From positions 1 to 54,396 of the forward strand of contig JASCPG010000013.1 of NCBI GenBank assembly GCA_029960085.1: DNA of 54,396 nt. Direction: 5' to 3'. Below the pieces are notes generated by a model. It did no database searches. It saw nothing but the letters and a program-made list of their open reading frames with translations, and was not told the DNA's origin. Positions 45,181 to 54,396 of the stretch are shown here, one piece after another (within the stretch, counting starts at the first letter, position 1; each line of letters starts with the position of its first letter). The translations under genes were made by a program, and so were the position numbers. The DNA is from Microbacteriaceae bacterium PS02067 (GTDB taxonomy: Bacteria > Actinomycetota > Actinomycetes > Actinomycetales > Microbacteriaceae).

Positions 45181-47355
45181 ATGATCGACACGGATGTGAT
45201 GGATTCGGGTCTCGGCGATGCCGATGACGACGACTTCGACGAGATCGTCGAGAACGACGACTCGCAGCTGCCCGACCACCGCTACATTGATCGCGAGCTC
45301 AGTTGGCTCGCCTTCAACCAGAGGGTGCTGGAACTCGCCGAAGACCCGTCGCTGCCGGTGCTGGAGCGCGCGAACTTCCTCGCGATCTTCGCGTCGAACC
45401 TCGACGAGTTCTTCATGGTGCGCGTCGCGGGCCTGAAGCGTCGCATCGTCACGGGGCTCGCCGTCCCGACGAACGTGGGTCGTGCGCCCCACGATGTCCT
45501 CGCCGACATCTCCGAGTCGGCCCACGCTCTGCAGCTGCGCCACGCCCGGACGTGGATCGACGAGGTGAAGCCGGCCCTCGCGGATTCCGGTATCGAGATC
45601 GTCGACTGGGCGGGGCTCTCCGACGAGGAGCGCTCGAAGCTGTACGACTACTTCCAGGCGCAGGTGTTCCCGGTGCTCATGCCGCTCGCCGTCGACCCGG
45701 CGCACCCGTTCCCGTACATCTCCGGTCTGTCGCTGAACCTCGCCATCCGGATCCGGAACGCCAAGACGGGCCGCCAGGAGTTCGCGCGCCTCAAGGTGCC
45801 GCCGATGCTCCCCCGTTTCGTGGAGCTTCCCGGCAGCACGGCATCCGGCACCGCCCGCTACCTGCCCCTCGAGCAGCTCATCGCGAACCACCTCGGCGAC
45901 CTCTTCCCGGGCATGGAGATCCTCGAGCACCACACGTTCCGCCTCACGCGCAACGAGGACGTGGTGATCGAGGAGGACGAGACCGAGAACCTCATCCAGG
46001 CGCTCGAGGCCGAGCTGCTGCGCCGCCGGTTCGGCCCGCCGATCCGCCTCGAGGTCACCGAGGAGATGGACGACATCACGCTCGACCTCCTCATCGCGGA
46101 GCTCGACATCACGGAGCAGGAGGTCTACCGCCTGCCGGGCGCGCTGGATCTGCGCGGCCTGTTCGACCTGTCGCGGATCGACCGCCCCGAACTGCATTAC
46201 GCACCGCACGTGCCCGTGACGGCGGCGGCGTTCCTCCCCGCGGAGCAGAACGGACGCACAGACTTCTTCTCCGCGATCCGCAAGGCCGACGTGCTCGTGC
46301 ACCACCCGTACGAGTCGTTCACGACGAGCGTCGTCGCGTTCCTCGAGCAGGCCGCGCGCGACCCGCACGTGCTCGCCATCAAACAGACCCTGTACCGCAC
46401 GTCGGGTGACAGCCCCATCGTGCAGGCCCTCATCGACGCGGCCGAGCGGGGCAAGCAGGTGCTCGCCCTCGTCGAGGTCAAGGCGCGCTTCGACGAGGCC
46501 AACAACATCGTCTGGGCACGCAAGCTCGAAAAGGCCGGGGTGCACGTCGTGTACGGCTTGGTCGGGCTGAAGACCCACTGCAAGCTGCTGCACGTCATCC
46601 GCGAGGAAGACGGCGCACTGCGCAGCTACAGCCACATCGGGACGGGCAACTACAACCCCAAGACGAGCCGGCTCTACGAGGACTTCGGCCTGTTCACCGC
46701 GGACGCGCAGGTCGGCCGCGACCTCACGCGTCTGTTCAACGAGCTGTCCGGCTACGCGATCGAGAAGAAGTTCAAGCGCCTGCTGGTCGCGCCGCTGCAC
46801 CTTCGCAAGGGGCTGCTGCGACTCATCGACCAGGAGCACCGGAACGCTCTGGAGGGCAAGCCCGCGAGCATCCGCATCAAGGTGAACTCGATGGTCGACG
46901 AGCAGATCATCGACGCCCTCTACCGCGCGAGCGCCGCAGGCGTGCGCGTCGAGGTGTGGGTGCGCGGGATCTGCTCGCTGAAGGTCGGGATCCCCGGCGT
47001 CAGCGAGAACATCACGGTGCGCTCGATCCTCGGCCGCTACCTCGAGCACTCCCGCATCTTCGCGTTCGAGAACGACGGTGACCCCCAGGTGTACATCGGC
47101 AGCGCCGACATGATGCACCGGAACCTCGACCGCCGCGTCGAGGCGCTCGTGCGCGTCGTCGCACCGGCGCACGTGAAGGAGCTCACCGACCTGTTCGACC
47201 TCGCCATGGGCGACGGGACGAGCTCGTGGCACCTGCAGCCCGAGGGCGACTGGGTGCGCCACCACGTCGATGCGGACGGCAAGCCGCTCATCGACCTGCA
47301 GGATCGGACGATGGCGCAGGTGCAGCGCCGCCGCCGCGGGCGGGCGGTGCGATGA
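45181..47355 (+). CDS. ppk: Polyphosphate kinase 1
   Basis: A 724-aa Ppk1 making inorganic polyphosphate from ATP. N-terminal [15 protein letters not shown] and [17 protein letters not shown]; catalytic phospholipase-D-like domain with [26 protein letters not shown], and the autophosphorylated His in THCKLLHVI / [15 protein letters not shown] content is high with few odd features. Stop overlaps the ATG of mutT1. Upstream PHO-box-like repeats suggest phosphate control. Confidence 0.95.
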   Translation: MIDTDVMDSGLGDADDDDFDEIVENDDSQLPDHRYIDRELSWLAFNQRVLELAEDPSLPVLERANFLAIFASNLDEFFMVRVAGLKRRIVTGLAVPTNVGRAPHDVLADISESAHALQLRHARTWIDEVKPALADSGIEIVDWAGLSDEERSKLYDYFQAQVFPVLMPLAVDPAHPFPYISGLSLNLAIRIRNAKTGRQEFARLKVPPMLPRFVELPGSTASGTARYLPLEQLIANHLGDLFPGMEILEHHTFRLTRNEDVVIEEDETENLIQALEAELLRRRFGPPIRLEVTEEMDDITLDLLIAELDITEQEVYRLPGALDLRGLFDLSRIDRPELHYAPHVPVTAAAFLPAEQNGRTDFFSAIRKADVLVHHPYESFTTSVVAFLEQAARDPHVLAIKQTLYRTSGDSPIVQALIDAAERGKQVLALVEVKARFDEANNIVWARKLEKAGVHVVYGLVGLKTHCKLLHVIREEDGALRSYSHIGTGNYNPKTSRLYEDFGLFTADAQVGRDLTRLFNELSGYAIEKKFKRLLVAPLHLRKGLLRLIDQEHRNALEGKPASIRIKVNSMVDEQIIDALYRASAAGVRVEVWVRGICSLKVGIPGVSENITVRSILGRYLEHSRIFAFENDGDPQVYIGSADMMHRNLDRRVEALVRVVAPAHVKELTDLFDLAMGDGTSSWHLQPEGDWVRHHVDADGKPLIDLQDRTMAQVQRRRRGRAVR

Positions 47356-48293
47356 CGGACACGGCCGTCTACGCGGCCGGCGGGGTGGTGTGGCGCCTCG
47401 TCGAGGGCAAGCTCAAGATCCTCCTCATCCACCGCACGGCATACTCTGACGTCACCCTGCCCAAGGGCAAGGTCGACCCCGGCGAGACGCTAGCGGAGAC
47501 CGCGGTGCGGGAGATCTTCGAGGAGACGGGCATCCGCGTCGCGCTCGGCATCCCCGTCGGCGTCTCGCGGTACCGGATGCCCCGGGGCCGCCAGAAGATC
47601 GTGCACTACTGGGCGGCCGAGGCGACCGAGAAGGCGATCCGCGCGTCGGCGTTCGTCCCGAACAAGGAGATCGCGGCGATCGAGTGGCTCTCGCCCCGCC
47701 GCGCGCTCGCGCAGCTGTCGTACCCGGTCGACGTCGAGATCCTCGAACAGTTCCTGACGTATGTCGACGACGGCGTCCTCGCGACGTTCCCCATCATCGC
47801 GCTCCGCCACGCGAAGGCGACGCCCCGCGAGGACTGGGACGGACCCGACGCGGCCCGGCCGCTCGCACCCGGCCGCGGCGCACGCCAGGCGAAGGCTCTC
47901 GTGGGTCAGCTCGCCGCGTTCGGGGTGCGCCGGATCATCTCGAGCGACGCCGTGCGCTGCGTCGCGACGGTGACGCCGCTCGCCAAGGCCCTCGGACGCC
48001 CCATCCATCGCACCCCGCTCATCGGCCAGGATGCGTGGGAGGACGGCACCTCCGACGTGCGCGCGGTCATCGGCAAGCGAGTGCGTGCGCGCAAGCCCGC
48101 CGTGCTGAGCAGCCACGGGCCGGTCCTCCCCGGCATCCTGTCGGAGCTCGCGCTCGCGACCGGCACCCTGCGCGGGTCGTACCTCGGGAGCGCGTCTTCG
48201 CTGGAACCGGCGGCGTTCTCGGTCGTGCACCTGCCGCGTGAGCACCCGGGCTCGGGGATCGTCTCGATCGAGACGCACGTTCCGAAGGTCTGA
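47352..48293 (+). CDS. mutT1: MutT1-type Nudix and histidine phosphatase fusion
   Basis: A 313-aa protein. Residues 5-130 are a Nudix domain with the box [23 protein letters not shown]; residues about 150-313 are a histidine phosphatase/SixA domain beginning IALRHAKAT and ending with [11 protein letters not shown]. This is the architecture of mycobacterial MutT1, which hydrolyses 8-oxo-dGTP and diadenosine polyphosphates. The ppk-mutT1 pairing is conserved. Its TGA and the next ATG share bases (TGATG). Confidence 0.93.
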   Translation: MTDTAVYAAGGVVWRLVEGKLKILLIHRTAYSDVTLPKGKVDPGETLAETAVREIFEETGIRVALGIPVGVSRYRMPRGRQKIVHYWAAEATEKAIRASAFVPNKEIAAIEWLSPRRALAQLSYPVDVEILEQFLTYVDDGVLATFPIIALRHAKATPREDWDGPDAARPLAPGRGARQAKALVGQLAAFGVRRIISSDAVRCVATVTPLAKALGRPIHRTPLIGQDAWEDGTSDVRAVIGKRVRARKPAVLSSHGPVLPGILSELALATGTLRGSYLGSASSLEPAAFSVVHLPREHPGSGIVSIETHVPKV

Positions 48294-48877
48294 TGCCCCT
48301 CGACGTGCGGCTCGCGTGGGCGCCGGCGCCCGGCGACCGGGCGGCACGCCGCTCCTTCGCATGGGCCCTCCTGCGGGACCTCCTCGCGCGGGAGGGCCAC
48401 CCGGATGCCACGCTGACGAATCCCTGCCCCCGGTGCGGTGAGCCGCACGGGCCCGTGCAGGTCGCGGACGCGCCCTGGCGGGCCGCCGTCGCCTACGCGG
48501 GCGGCGTCGCCCTCGCGGCGGTGCGCCCCGACGATGCGGCGGCGTTCGCGATCGATGCCGAACCCGTCGCGGATGCGCAGCGGGAGGCGGCGGGCGGCGC
48601 GCCCGGAGGACTGCTTCGCTGGGTGCGGGCAGAGGCCGTGCTCAAGGCGGACGGACGCGGTCTGCGGCTCGATCCCGGACTGGTCGTGATCGAGGATGTC
48701 CCGCACGGCTCGGGCCTGTCGTGGACGGCACGCCTCACCGAGAGCGGCGTGCAGTATCGAGGCGCCGAGCTCGACGGTCCGCCGGGGGTGCTGGTCAGCG
48801 CCGCGGTTCGGGAAGACCCGGCAGCGCCGGCGCGTCGAGCCACTGCGCGAACAGGTCGCCGAGGTCCCGGCCGCTGA
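48293..48877 (+). CDS. 4'-phosphopantetheinyl transferase superfamily protein
   Basis: A 194-aa Sfp-type protein. N-terminal CPRCGEPHG zinc-like motif seen in actinobacterial members, then the Mg-binding FAIDAEPV (Asp, Glu) and the WVRAEAVLKADGRGL catalytic motif. It should convert apo-carrier proteins to holo by adding phosphopantetheine. The last 30 residues are encoded over the convergent peptidase gene (83-bp overlap). Most likely client nearby is the Pls-type synthetase carrier domain; this is inference. Confidence 0.85.
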   Translation: MPLDVRLAWAPAPGDRAARRSFAWALLRDLLAREGHPDATLTNPCPRCGEPHGPVQVADAPWRAAVAYAGGVALAAVRPDDAAAFAIDAEPVADAQREAAGGAPGGLLRWVRAEAVLKADGRGLRLDPGLVVIEDVPHGSGLSWTARLTESGVQYRGAELDGPPGVLVSAAVREDPAAPARRATARTGRRGPGR

Positions 48878-50093
48878 CCTCTGCCGCGAACGCCCGGAAC
48901 TCCGCACCCGTGACGAGCTCGTGCCGGTGCGACTGCGCCCACCCGGAGAGGATCTGCGCGAACGTGTCATCTCCGACGGTGCAGCGCAGGGCGTACAGCG
49001 TCAGCGCGCCGCGCTTGTAGACGCGGTCGTCGAACATGAGGTCGGGGCCCGGGTCACCGAGCACCAGGTCCTGCGGGAGGTCGCGCAGGCGGGCGTGGTG
49101 CTTCGCGGCCTTCTGCGCCACGCTCGGGCCGCCGGATGCCTCCGACCACAACCACTCCGCATAGCAGGCGAAGCCCTCGTTGAGCCAGATGTCGCTCCAC
49201 CGCGCGAGGCCGACGCTGTTGCCGAACCACTGGTGCGAGAGTTCGTGCGCGATGAGGCGCTGCTCCTCGGGAACGAGGTGGTTGGCGCCGAACACCGCCA
49301 TGCCCTGCGACTCGAGGGGGATCTCCAGGTCGTCGGGCGTGACGACGAGGGCGCAGTCCTCCTGCGGGTACGGGCCGAAGGTGCGCTCGAACAGAGCGAG
49401 CATCGCCGGGACGGGGGCGAAGGCATCCGCCACCTCACGCCGCAGCGTCGCGGGCGCGAAAATCCGCACGCGGTCATCGCCGCGCAGCGGCTTCTCCTCG
49501 TATGCGCCGATGTGGACGGCGGCGAGGTAGGTCGCCACCGGCACCGTGGTCTCGGCGGTCACCGTCGTCCGGCCGCCCGCCGTCGTCCGCCCGACGGGTC
49601 GCCCCGTCGGCACGGGGAGGTATCCGGCATCCGTCGTCACGGCGATGCGCATCGTGGCACGGTCGTCGGGGCGGTCGTTGCACGGGAACCACGTCGGCGC
49701 GCCGGTCGGCTGCGAGGCGACGAGCACACCGTCCTCGAGCTCCTCCCACCCGATCGTGCCCCAGCGCGAGCGGCGCGGCGCCGGGGCGCCCGCATAGGCG
49801 ACGTCGATCGAGAAGCGCTCCCCCGCCGCGAGCCGGTGCGGCAGCGTCACCCGGAGCTTCCGCGGCCCCTGCGAGAAGCGCGTGCGGCGGTCGCCGTCGA
49901 CGCGGACCTTCGTCGCGCGCAGCCCGACGAGGTCGATGCTCACGGCCGAGATCGCCGTCGCGGCGACGGCGTTGATGACGGCCCGCCCCTCGAGACGGTT
50001 GGTGCGCACCCGGTAGTCGATCGTGAGGTCGTACGCCTCGACGTCGAAGCTCGGGTCACCGCTTTCAGGGGCGTACGAGTCGTGGCCGCTCAC
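48795..50093 (-). CDS. M1-family metallopeptidase
   Basis: A 432-aa zinc aminopeptidase: GMAVFGANHLV (the exopeptidase-type GxMEN position diverged), HELSHQWFGN (HExxH) and NEGFACYAEWLW (third ligand Glu). GTG 50093 overlaps the stop of the synthetase gene by 4 nt (GTGA), so it is translated with it. It is shorter than eukaryotic M1 enzymes, ending after the catalytic domain. No signal peptide, so probably cytoplasmic. Role with the synthetase is unknown. Confidence 0.9.
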   Translation of the reverse strand: MSGHDSYAPESGDPSFDVEAYDLTIDYRVRTNRLEGRAVINAVAATAISAVSIDLVGLRATKVRVDGDRRTRFSQGPRKLRVTLPHRLAAGERFSIDVAYAGAPAPRRSRWGTIGWEELEDGVLVASQPTGAPTWFPCNDRPDDRATMRIAVTTDAGYLPVPTGRPVGRTTAGGRTTVTAETTVPVATYLAAVHIGAYEEKPLRGDDRVRIFAPATLRREVADAFAPVPAMLALFERTFGPYPQEDCALVVTPDDLEIPLESQGMAVFGANHLVPEEQRLIAHELSHQWFGNSVGLARWSDIWLNEGFACYAEWLWSEASGGPSVAQKAAKHHARLRDLPQDLVLGDPGPDLMFDDRVYKRGALTLYALRCTVGDDTFAQILSGWAQSHRHELVTGAEFRAFAAEVSGRDLGDLFAQWLDAPALPGLPEPRR

Positions 50094-53000
50094 GATGTCG
50101 ACTGGTAGGCGCGGACCTTCACCGCACGCCACGGGCCGATGGGATTGCCGCTCCAGCGCGAGCCGACCGGTACCCGCTCGCCGCGCATGACGAGCGAGGC
50201 GGGGCCGACGGTCGCGTGCGCGCCGATGGCGGCGGCGGGCAGGATCACACTGTGGGGGCCGAGAGTCGCCCCGGCCTCGAGCTCGACGGTGTCCATGCTC
50301 ATGATTCGATCATGGAAAAGGTGCGTCTGCACGACGCATCCCCGGTTGACGGTCGATCCGTCGCCGAGCGACACGAGGTCGGGCTCGGGCAACCAGTAGC
50401 TGTCGCACCAGACGCCGCGCCCGATCTTCGTCCCGAGCGAGCGCAGCCACACCGCGAGCGCGGGCGTGCCGGCGGCGGCACGCGCGAACCACGGCGCGGC
50501 GAGCATCTCGGTGAACGTGTCGGAGACCTCCGTGCGCCACACGAAGCTCGACCACAGCGGCTGCTCCCCCGCGCGGATCGCGCCCACGATGAGCCACTTC
50601 GCCGCCGTCGAGATCGCCGCGGCGAGCGCGCCGGCGAGCATCAGGACGATGCCCGAGAGCAGGATCGCCCAGGTGAGCCCGATCGACTCGATCATCGCGG
50701 CGAGCGCGAACAGCACGAGCACGCCGAGACCGCACGTGACGACCACCGGCACGAAGCGGCAGAGCTCCCACAGGGCCCGCGCGACACGGAGGCGAGCAGG
50801 CGGCTGGTAGGTGCGCGACTCGTCGCCTTCCGCGGACAGGCGCCGCAGGCGTACGGCGGGCGAGCCGAGCCACGACGAGCCCGCCTTCGCCTTCGCGGGG
50901 GCCGACGACAGCACGGCGACGAGGCCGTCGCGCGGCACGCGGTGGCCGGGGGCGGCCATGCCGGAGTTGCCGAGGAACGCGCGCTTGCCGATCCGCACGT
51001 GGCCGATGCGCATCCACCCGCCGTGCAGCTCGTACGACGCGACCATCGTGTCGTCGGCGAGGAACGCGCCGTCTTCGATGCGGGTCATCGACGGTAGCAG
51101 CAGCACCGTGGATGCCTCGACATCCCGCCCGACGCGTGCGCCGAGCATGCGCAGCCAGACGGGGGTGAACAGGCTCGAGTACAGCGGGAAGAGGATCGTC
51201 CGCGCCGAGTCGAGCAGGCGTTCGATGGTCCACGCCTGCCAGCCGATACGGCTGCGGACGGGGTACATCCCTTCGTCGAGGCCGATCGACAGCAGGCGCA
51301 CGGCGAGCACGACCGCAGCCGCGAACACGAACCCTGCGACGACCACGGCGGGCACGAGCCAGGCAAATGCACCACCGAGCGCCACCGCGAGGGACGGAGC
51401 CCCGACGATCCCGCGGGCGAGGACGAGCGCCCCCGCGGCGAACGCGACGAGCGGCAGCAGGGCGAGCGCGACGGCGGATGCCGCGTATGCCCACAGCCAG
51501 CGGGTGGGCGCGGCGGCGCGCTCGGCGGGCCACTGCGACACGGAGGTCCCGCCGATCCGCTCCGCGGGAGAGCCGGCCCAGGTCTGGTCGGCGCGCACTC
51601 GCCCGAACACGGCGGAGCCCGGCGCGATCTCGGCGCGACGGCCGATGCGCGTGCCGGGGGCGAGGGTGGAGCGCGAGCCGACCGTGGCATCCGCGCCGAT
51701 CCGGATGCCGCCGATGCGCACGACGTCGCCGTCGATCCAGTACCCGGAGAGGTCGACTTCGGGTTCGACGGCGGCGCCGTCACCGATCTCGAGCATCCCC
51801 GTGATCGGGGGCAGGGCGTGCAGGTCGACGCCCCGGCCGATGCGGGCGCCCAACGCACGTGCGTAATAGCTGACCCACGGCGCTCCGGCGAGGCCGACCG
51901 CGTCGACCTGGTCGGCGATCTGCTCGGCGAGCCACAGGCGCACGTGCACCCACCCGCCGCGCGGATAGTCCCCGGGTCGCAGGCCCGCGAGCAGCACGCG
52001 CGCGGCGACGACGGCGATCGCCATGCGACCGAACGGCGTCGCGAACACGAGCAGGCCGACGATCAGCAGCCACAGCGGCACGTCCGGAAGCACCTCGAAT
52101 CCGGGGACGAGCTGCAGGAGGGCCGATGCGGTCAGGAGATACAGCATCCAGCGGATGCCGGTGAGGACGAACAGGGGCACCCCGAGCAGCGACTGCAGCC
52201 ACTGCATGCGGCGCGGCGTCGGCTCGGGGCGGCGGAACTCGGCCTCCGTCTCTTCGTGCAGCGCGTGGCCGAGAGCCTTCGCCATCGCGCCGAGGCGCGG
52301 GACGTCGTAGATGTCGGCGACGGAGAACTCCGGCACGCGCACGCGGATGCGCGAGACGAGCTGCGCCGCGGCGAGCGAGCCGCCGCCGAGGTCGAAGAAG
52401 TCGGTCTTGCGGTCGACGACGGGCATGCCGAGCACCGCCTGCCACTGCTGCGCAAGCCACGCTTCGCCCGGGGAGAGATCCGACGCGGGCAGTTCGACGT
52501 TCGGCAGCGGCCAGGGAAGGGCCGCGCGATCGACCTTGCCGGACGTGCGCACCGGGAGGTCGTCGACGACCGCGAGGAGCGGGATCATCGGTGCGGGAAG
52601 GCGCGTCGCGAGCTCCGCCCGCGCGGCGACCCGGTCGAAGTCGGGCGGCGCGGCGAGGTACCCGACGAGCACGGGGACCCCCGCCTCCGTGGAGCGGACG
52701 GCGGCCGCGGCCCCCGTGACGCCGGGGAGGTCCTGCAGGGCGGATTCGACCTCGCCCAGCTCGATGCGGCGTCCGCCGACCTTCACCTGGTCGTCGGCGC
52801 GCCCCTGGAAGAGGAGCCCGGCCGACTCGAAGACGACGAGGTCGCCCGAGCGGTACGCGCGCTCCCAGCCGAGCGACGGCATGGGCGCGTACTTCTCGGC
52901 ATCTTTCGTGGGGTCGAGGTAGCGGGCGAGGCCGACGCCGCCGATGATGAGCTCCCCCACGCCGCCCTCGGCGACCGGCTGACCGTCGCCATCGACGACC

Positions 53001-54079
53001 GCGAGCACCCAGCCGTCGAGCGGCAGGCCGATGCGGACGGGGCCCGTCACCCCGAGCGGCGCGGCGCATGCGACGACGGTCGCCTCGGTCGGGCCGTAGG
53101 TGTTCCACACTTCGCGATCGTCGGATGCCAGGCGCGCGGCGAGCTCCGGCGGGCACGCCTCGCCGCCGAAGATCAAGAGGCGGACGTTGTCGATCGCCTC
53201 GGGCGCCCACATCGCGGCGAGCGTCGGCACGGTCGAGACGACGGTGATGCCCTGGCGCAGGAGCCACGGAGCGAGATCCTCCCCCGAGCGCACGAGCGAG
53301 CGCGGGGCCGGGACGAGGCATCCGCCATGTCGCCACGCCAGCCACATCTCTTCGCACGAGGCGTCGAAGGCGACCGACAGCCCCGCGAGCACCCGGTCGC
53401 CCGGGCCGAGCGGAGCCTGCTGGAGGAACAGGCGCGCCTCCGCGTCGACGAACGCCGCAGCGGAGCGGTGGCTCACCGCGACGCCCTTGGGGACGCCCGT
53501 CGACCCCGACGTGAAGATGATCCACGCGTCGTCGTCGACAGTCGGCGGCGGCACCGCCACGAGCGCGTGCGTCGACGGATGCGGGGCGGCGCCGTCGAAG
53601 AGGGGCGCGTCGGCCTCGGCGGCCGGCGCATCGGCGTGCTCGCGCGCATCCTCCGATTCGTCCGCGCCGTCCCCGGCCTCCGCGGGCGACGGCGTGTACG
53701 TGCCCGAACCCGTGATGACGCCGCGCACCCGCGCCTCGCCGAACACGAGCCGTGCGCGTTCGTCGGGGTCGTCCGCGTCGACGGGAACGTACGCGGCACC
53801 GGCGGCCAGGATGCCGAGGATCGCGATGTAGAGCTCTTTCGCGCCCGATGGCATCCGCACACCGACGCGGTCCCCGCGCCGGACGCCGGACCTGTGCAGT
53901 CGTGCGGCCGTCGCGCCGACGCGCGCCATCATCTCCGCGTAGCTGAGGGCGCCCGATCCGTCGTCGATGGCGGATGCCTCCGGGTGCCGCGCGGCGGTCG
54001 CCCGCAGGATGTCGAGCAGCGTCCGTTCGGGCGGAGCCTCCGCGGAACGGTCGAGGATCGCCTGGCCGTGCACCGCCAC
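50090..54079 (-). CDS. Pls/PosA-type nonribosomal peptide synthetase
   Basis: A 1329-aa protein. Adenylation domain (about 20-520): FTSGSTGVPKGV (A3), AFDASCEEMW with Asp239 (A4), NTYGPTEA (A5), A10 Lys515 in RTSGKVDR. Carrier domain with FFDLGGGSLAAAQL (Ser568). The C-terminal ~700 residues have several membrane helices and left-handed beta-helix repeats (e.g. IGDGAAVEPEVD, LAPGTRIGRRAEIAPGSAV), the layout of poly-lysine-synthetase-like proteins. GTG 54079, 1 nt after the upstream stop. Product unknown. A Pro/Glu/Asp-rich insertion at 124-180 is unusual. Confidence 0.92.
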   Translation of the reverse strand: MAVHGQAILDRSAEAPPERTLLDILRATAARHPEASAIDDGSGALSYAEMMARVGATAARLHRSGVRRGDRVGVRMPSGAKELYIAILGILAAGAAYVPVDADDPDERARLVFGEARVRGVITGSGTYTPSPAEAGDGADESEDAREHADAPAAEADAPLFDGAAPHPSTHALVAVPPPTVDDDAWIIFTSGSTGVPKGVAVSHRSAAAFVDAEARLFLQQAPLGPGDRVLAGLSVAFDASCEEMWLAWRHGGCLVPAPRSLVRSGEDLAPWLLRQGITVVSTVPTLAAMWAPEAIDNVRLLIFGGEACPPELAARLASDDREVWNTYGPTEATVVACAAPLGVTGPVRIGLPLDGWVLAVVDGDGQPVAEGGVGELIIGGVGLARYLDPTKDAEKYAPMPSLGWERAYRSGDLVVFESAGLLFQGRADDQVKVGGRRIELGEVESALQDLPGVTGAAAAVRSTEAGVPVLVGYLAAPPDFDRVAARAELATRLPAPMIPLLAVVDDLPVRTSGKVDRAALPWPLPNVELPASDLSPGEAWLAQQWQAVLGMPVVDRKTDFFDLGGGSLAAAQLVSRIRVRVPEFSVADIYDVPRLGAMAKALGHALHEETEAEFRRPEPTPRRMQWLQSLLGVPLFVLTGIRWMLYLLTASALLQLVPGFEVLPDVPLWLLIVGLLVFATPFGRMAIAVVAARVLLAGLRPGDYPRGGWVHVRLWLAEQIADQVDAVGLAGAPWVSYYARALGARIGRGVDLHALPPITGMLEIGDGAAVEPEVDLSGYWIDGDVVRIGGIRIGADATVGSRSTLAPGTRIGRRAEIAPGSAVFGRVRADQTWAGSPAERIGGTSVSQWPAERAAAPTRWLWAYAASAVALALLPLVAFAAGALVLARGIVGAPSLAVALGGAFAWLVPAVVVAGFVFAAAVVLAVRLLSIGLDEGMYPVRSRIGWQAWTIERLLDSARTILFPLYSSLFTPVWLRMLGARVGRDVEASTVLLLPSMTRIEDGAFLADDTMVASYELHGGWMRIGHVRIGKRAFLGNSGMAAPGHRVPRDGLVAVLSSAPAKAKAGSSWLGSPAVRLRRLSAEGDESRTYQPPARLRVARALWELCRFVPVVVTCGLGVLVLFALAAMIESIGLTWAILLSGIVLMLAGALAAAISTAAKWLIVGAIRAGEQPLWSSFVWRTEVSDTFTEMLAAPWFARAAAGTPALAVWLRSLGTKIGRGVWCDSYWLPEPDLVSLGDGSTVNRGCVVQTHLFHDRIMSMDTVELEAGATLGPHSVILPAAAIGAHATVGPASLVMRGERVPVGSRWSGNPIGPWRAVKVRAYQSTS

Positions 54080-54080
54080 G

Positions 54081-54396
54081 TCAGGAGAGCAGGTCGATCA
54101 GCTGCGCCTTCGTGAGGCGGGAGTAGCCCGAATGCCCCTCCGCCTTGGCACGGGCGCGAAATTGGGCGACCGTCGATGCCGAGAGCTCGTCGCCGGCGGC
54201 ATCCTCGGCGTCGTGCTCTTCGGCGCTCTTCGCCGTGAGCTCCGCGGCCAGCGCCTCGTCGGCGGCGCTCGATTCGAGCTCGGCGCGGGCGGCTTCCTTC
54301 TCGGCACGGCGCGCGGCCTTCTTGAGCGCCTTGGCCTCGGCGGCGCGGTCGGCGGCCTCCCGCTCCGCGCGCTCGGCATCCGCCGCGGCCCGGCGG
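54081..54396 (-). CDS. C-terminal part of Rho_N-like coiled-coil protein
   Basis: The frame is open to the right edge, so only the last ~105 codons are seen. An Ala/Glu/Arg-rich coiled coil (ADAERAEREAADRAA) is followed by a C-terminal RARAKAEGHSGYSRLTKAQL, a Rho_N/SAP-like helical motif common at the end of actinobacterial proteins. Its stop is 1 nt before the synthetase GTG, so they are co-transcribed. The N-terminal domain is unknown. Confidence 0.7.
   Translation of the reverse strand, partial: RRAAADAERAEREAADRAAEAKALKKAARRAEKEAARAELESSAADEALAAELTAKSAEEHDAEDAAGDELSASTVAQFRARAKAEGHSGYSRLTKAQLIDLLS

Noticed and set aside
45082..47265. Long open frame opposite ppk
   Set aside because: It mirrors ppk in a complementary frame, has no domain signal and shows the Arg/Asp/Val-rich composition of antisense frames in GC-rich DNA. 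The same applies to long frames opposite the 7.3-9.0 kb gene and the synthetase gene.

Overview
The window is a dense, GC-rich stretch (about 70% G+C by eye) of an actinobacterial chromosome, most likely family Microbacteriaceae and probably Microbacterium or a close relative. The evidence is the gene set and its synteny: a LexA-type imuA-imuB mutasome, IdeR, a bacterial XPB helicase, a WXG100 protein, GroEL under CIRCE, SenX3-RegX3-PhoU, GlnR, Ppk-MutT1, an IspDF fusion, an orphan MsiK-type ATPase and DUF3027/DUF3263/DUF4032 proteins. Several genes have a TANNNT box 6-8 nt before the start and no ribosome binding site, as in leaderless actinobacterial genes.

Layout. 1-2.0 kb: SOS-controlled imuA and imuB (imuB runs off the left edge). 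2.1-7.3 kb: HNH nuclease with a possible leader peptide, M23 peptidase, ideR, serC, an acidic DUF3027 protein, a cold-shock-domain protein and a small membrane protein. 7.3-10.8 kb: a helicase-associated-domain protein and XPB. 10.84-11.18 kb: a gene-free stretch with a tandem and an inverted repeat. 11.2-20.6 kb: CPBP protease, a two-component system, WXG100, groEL with two CIRCE boxes, cspA, a LytR_C protein, DUF3263, DUF2332, msrB and a nitroreductase. 20.6-24.7 kb: a YdcZ-type transporter, a gene fragment, a leaderless AAA ATPase with a palindromic operator, and a cryptic 1.5 kb element between tRNA-Thr and a 58-bp partial copy of it. 24.7-28.5 kb: a DsbA-fold protein without the CxxC, msiK behind a structured 5' leader, and DUF4032. 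28.5-35.8 kb: NAD(P)-binding protein, rlmB-cysS, EamA transporter, ispDF, an acyltransferase and carD. 35.9-40.1 kb: lipoprotein, regX3-senX3, phoU with a PHO-box-like array, and gpm. 40.2-44.3 kb: methyltransferase, FUSC protein, and an ygfZ-FABP-microprotein operon. 44.4-48.9 kb: glnR, then ppk-mutT1-phosphopantetheinyl transferase. 48.8-54.4 kb: a Pls-type single-module nonribosomal peptide synthetase overlapping an M1 aminopeptidase gene, preceded by the end of a Rho_N-like protein.

How parts fit. Phosphate sensing (SenX3/RegX3/PhoU) and polyphosphate synthesis (Ppk) share 11-nt-periodic repeats before phoU and ppk, suggesting one regulon. The phosphopantetheinyl transferase could prime the carrier domain of the nearby Pls-type synthetase, and the M1 peptidase is co-transcribed with that synthetase. 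The strongest candidates for undescribed biology are the synthetase/peptidase/transferase locus, the tRNA-bounded cryptic element beside the leaderless ATPase, and a genome-style enrichment of the heptamer GGATGCC/GGCATCC (about 95 copies by hand count), which is sparse in that element and in groEL.
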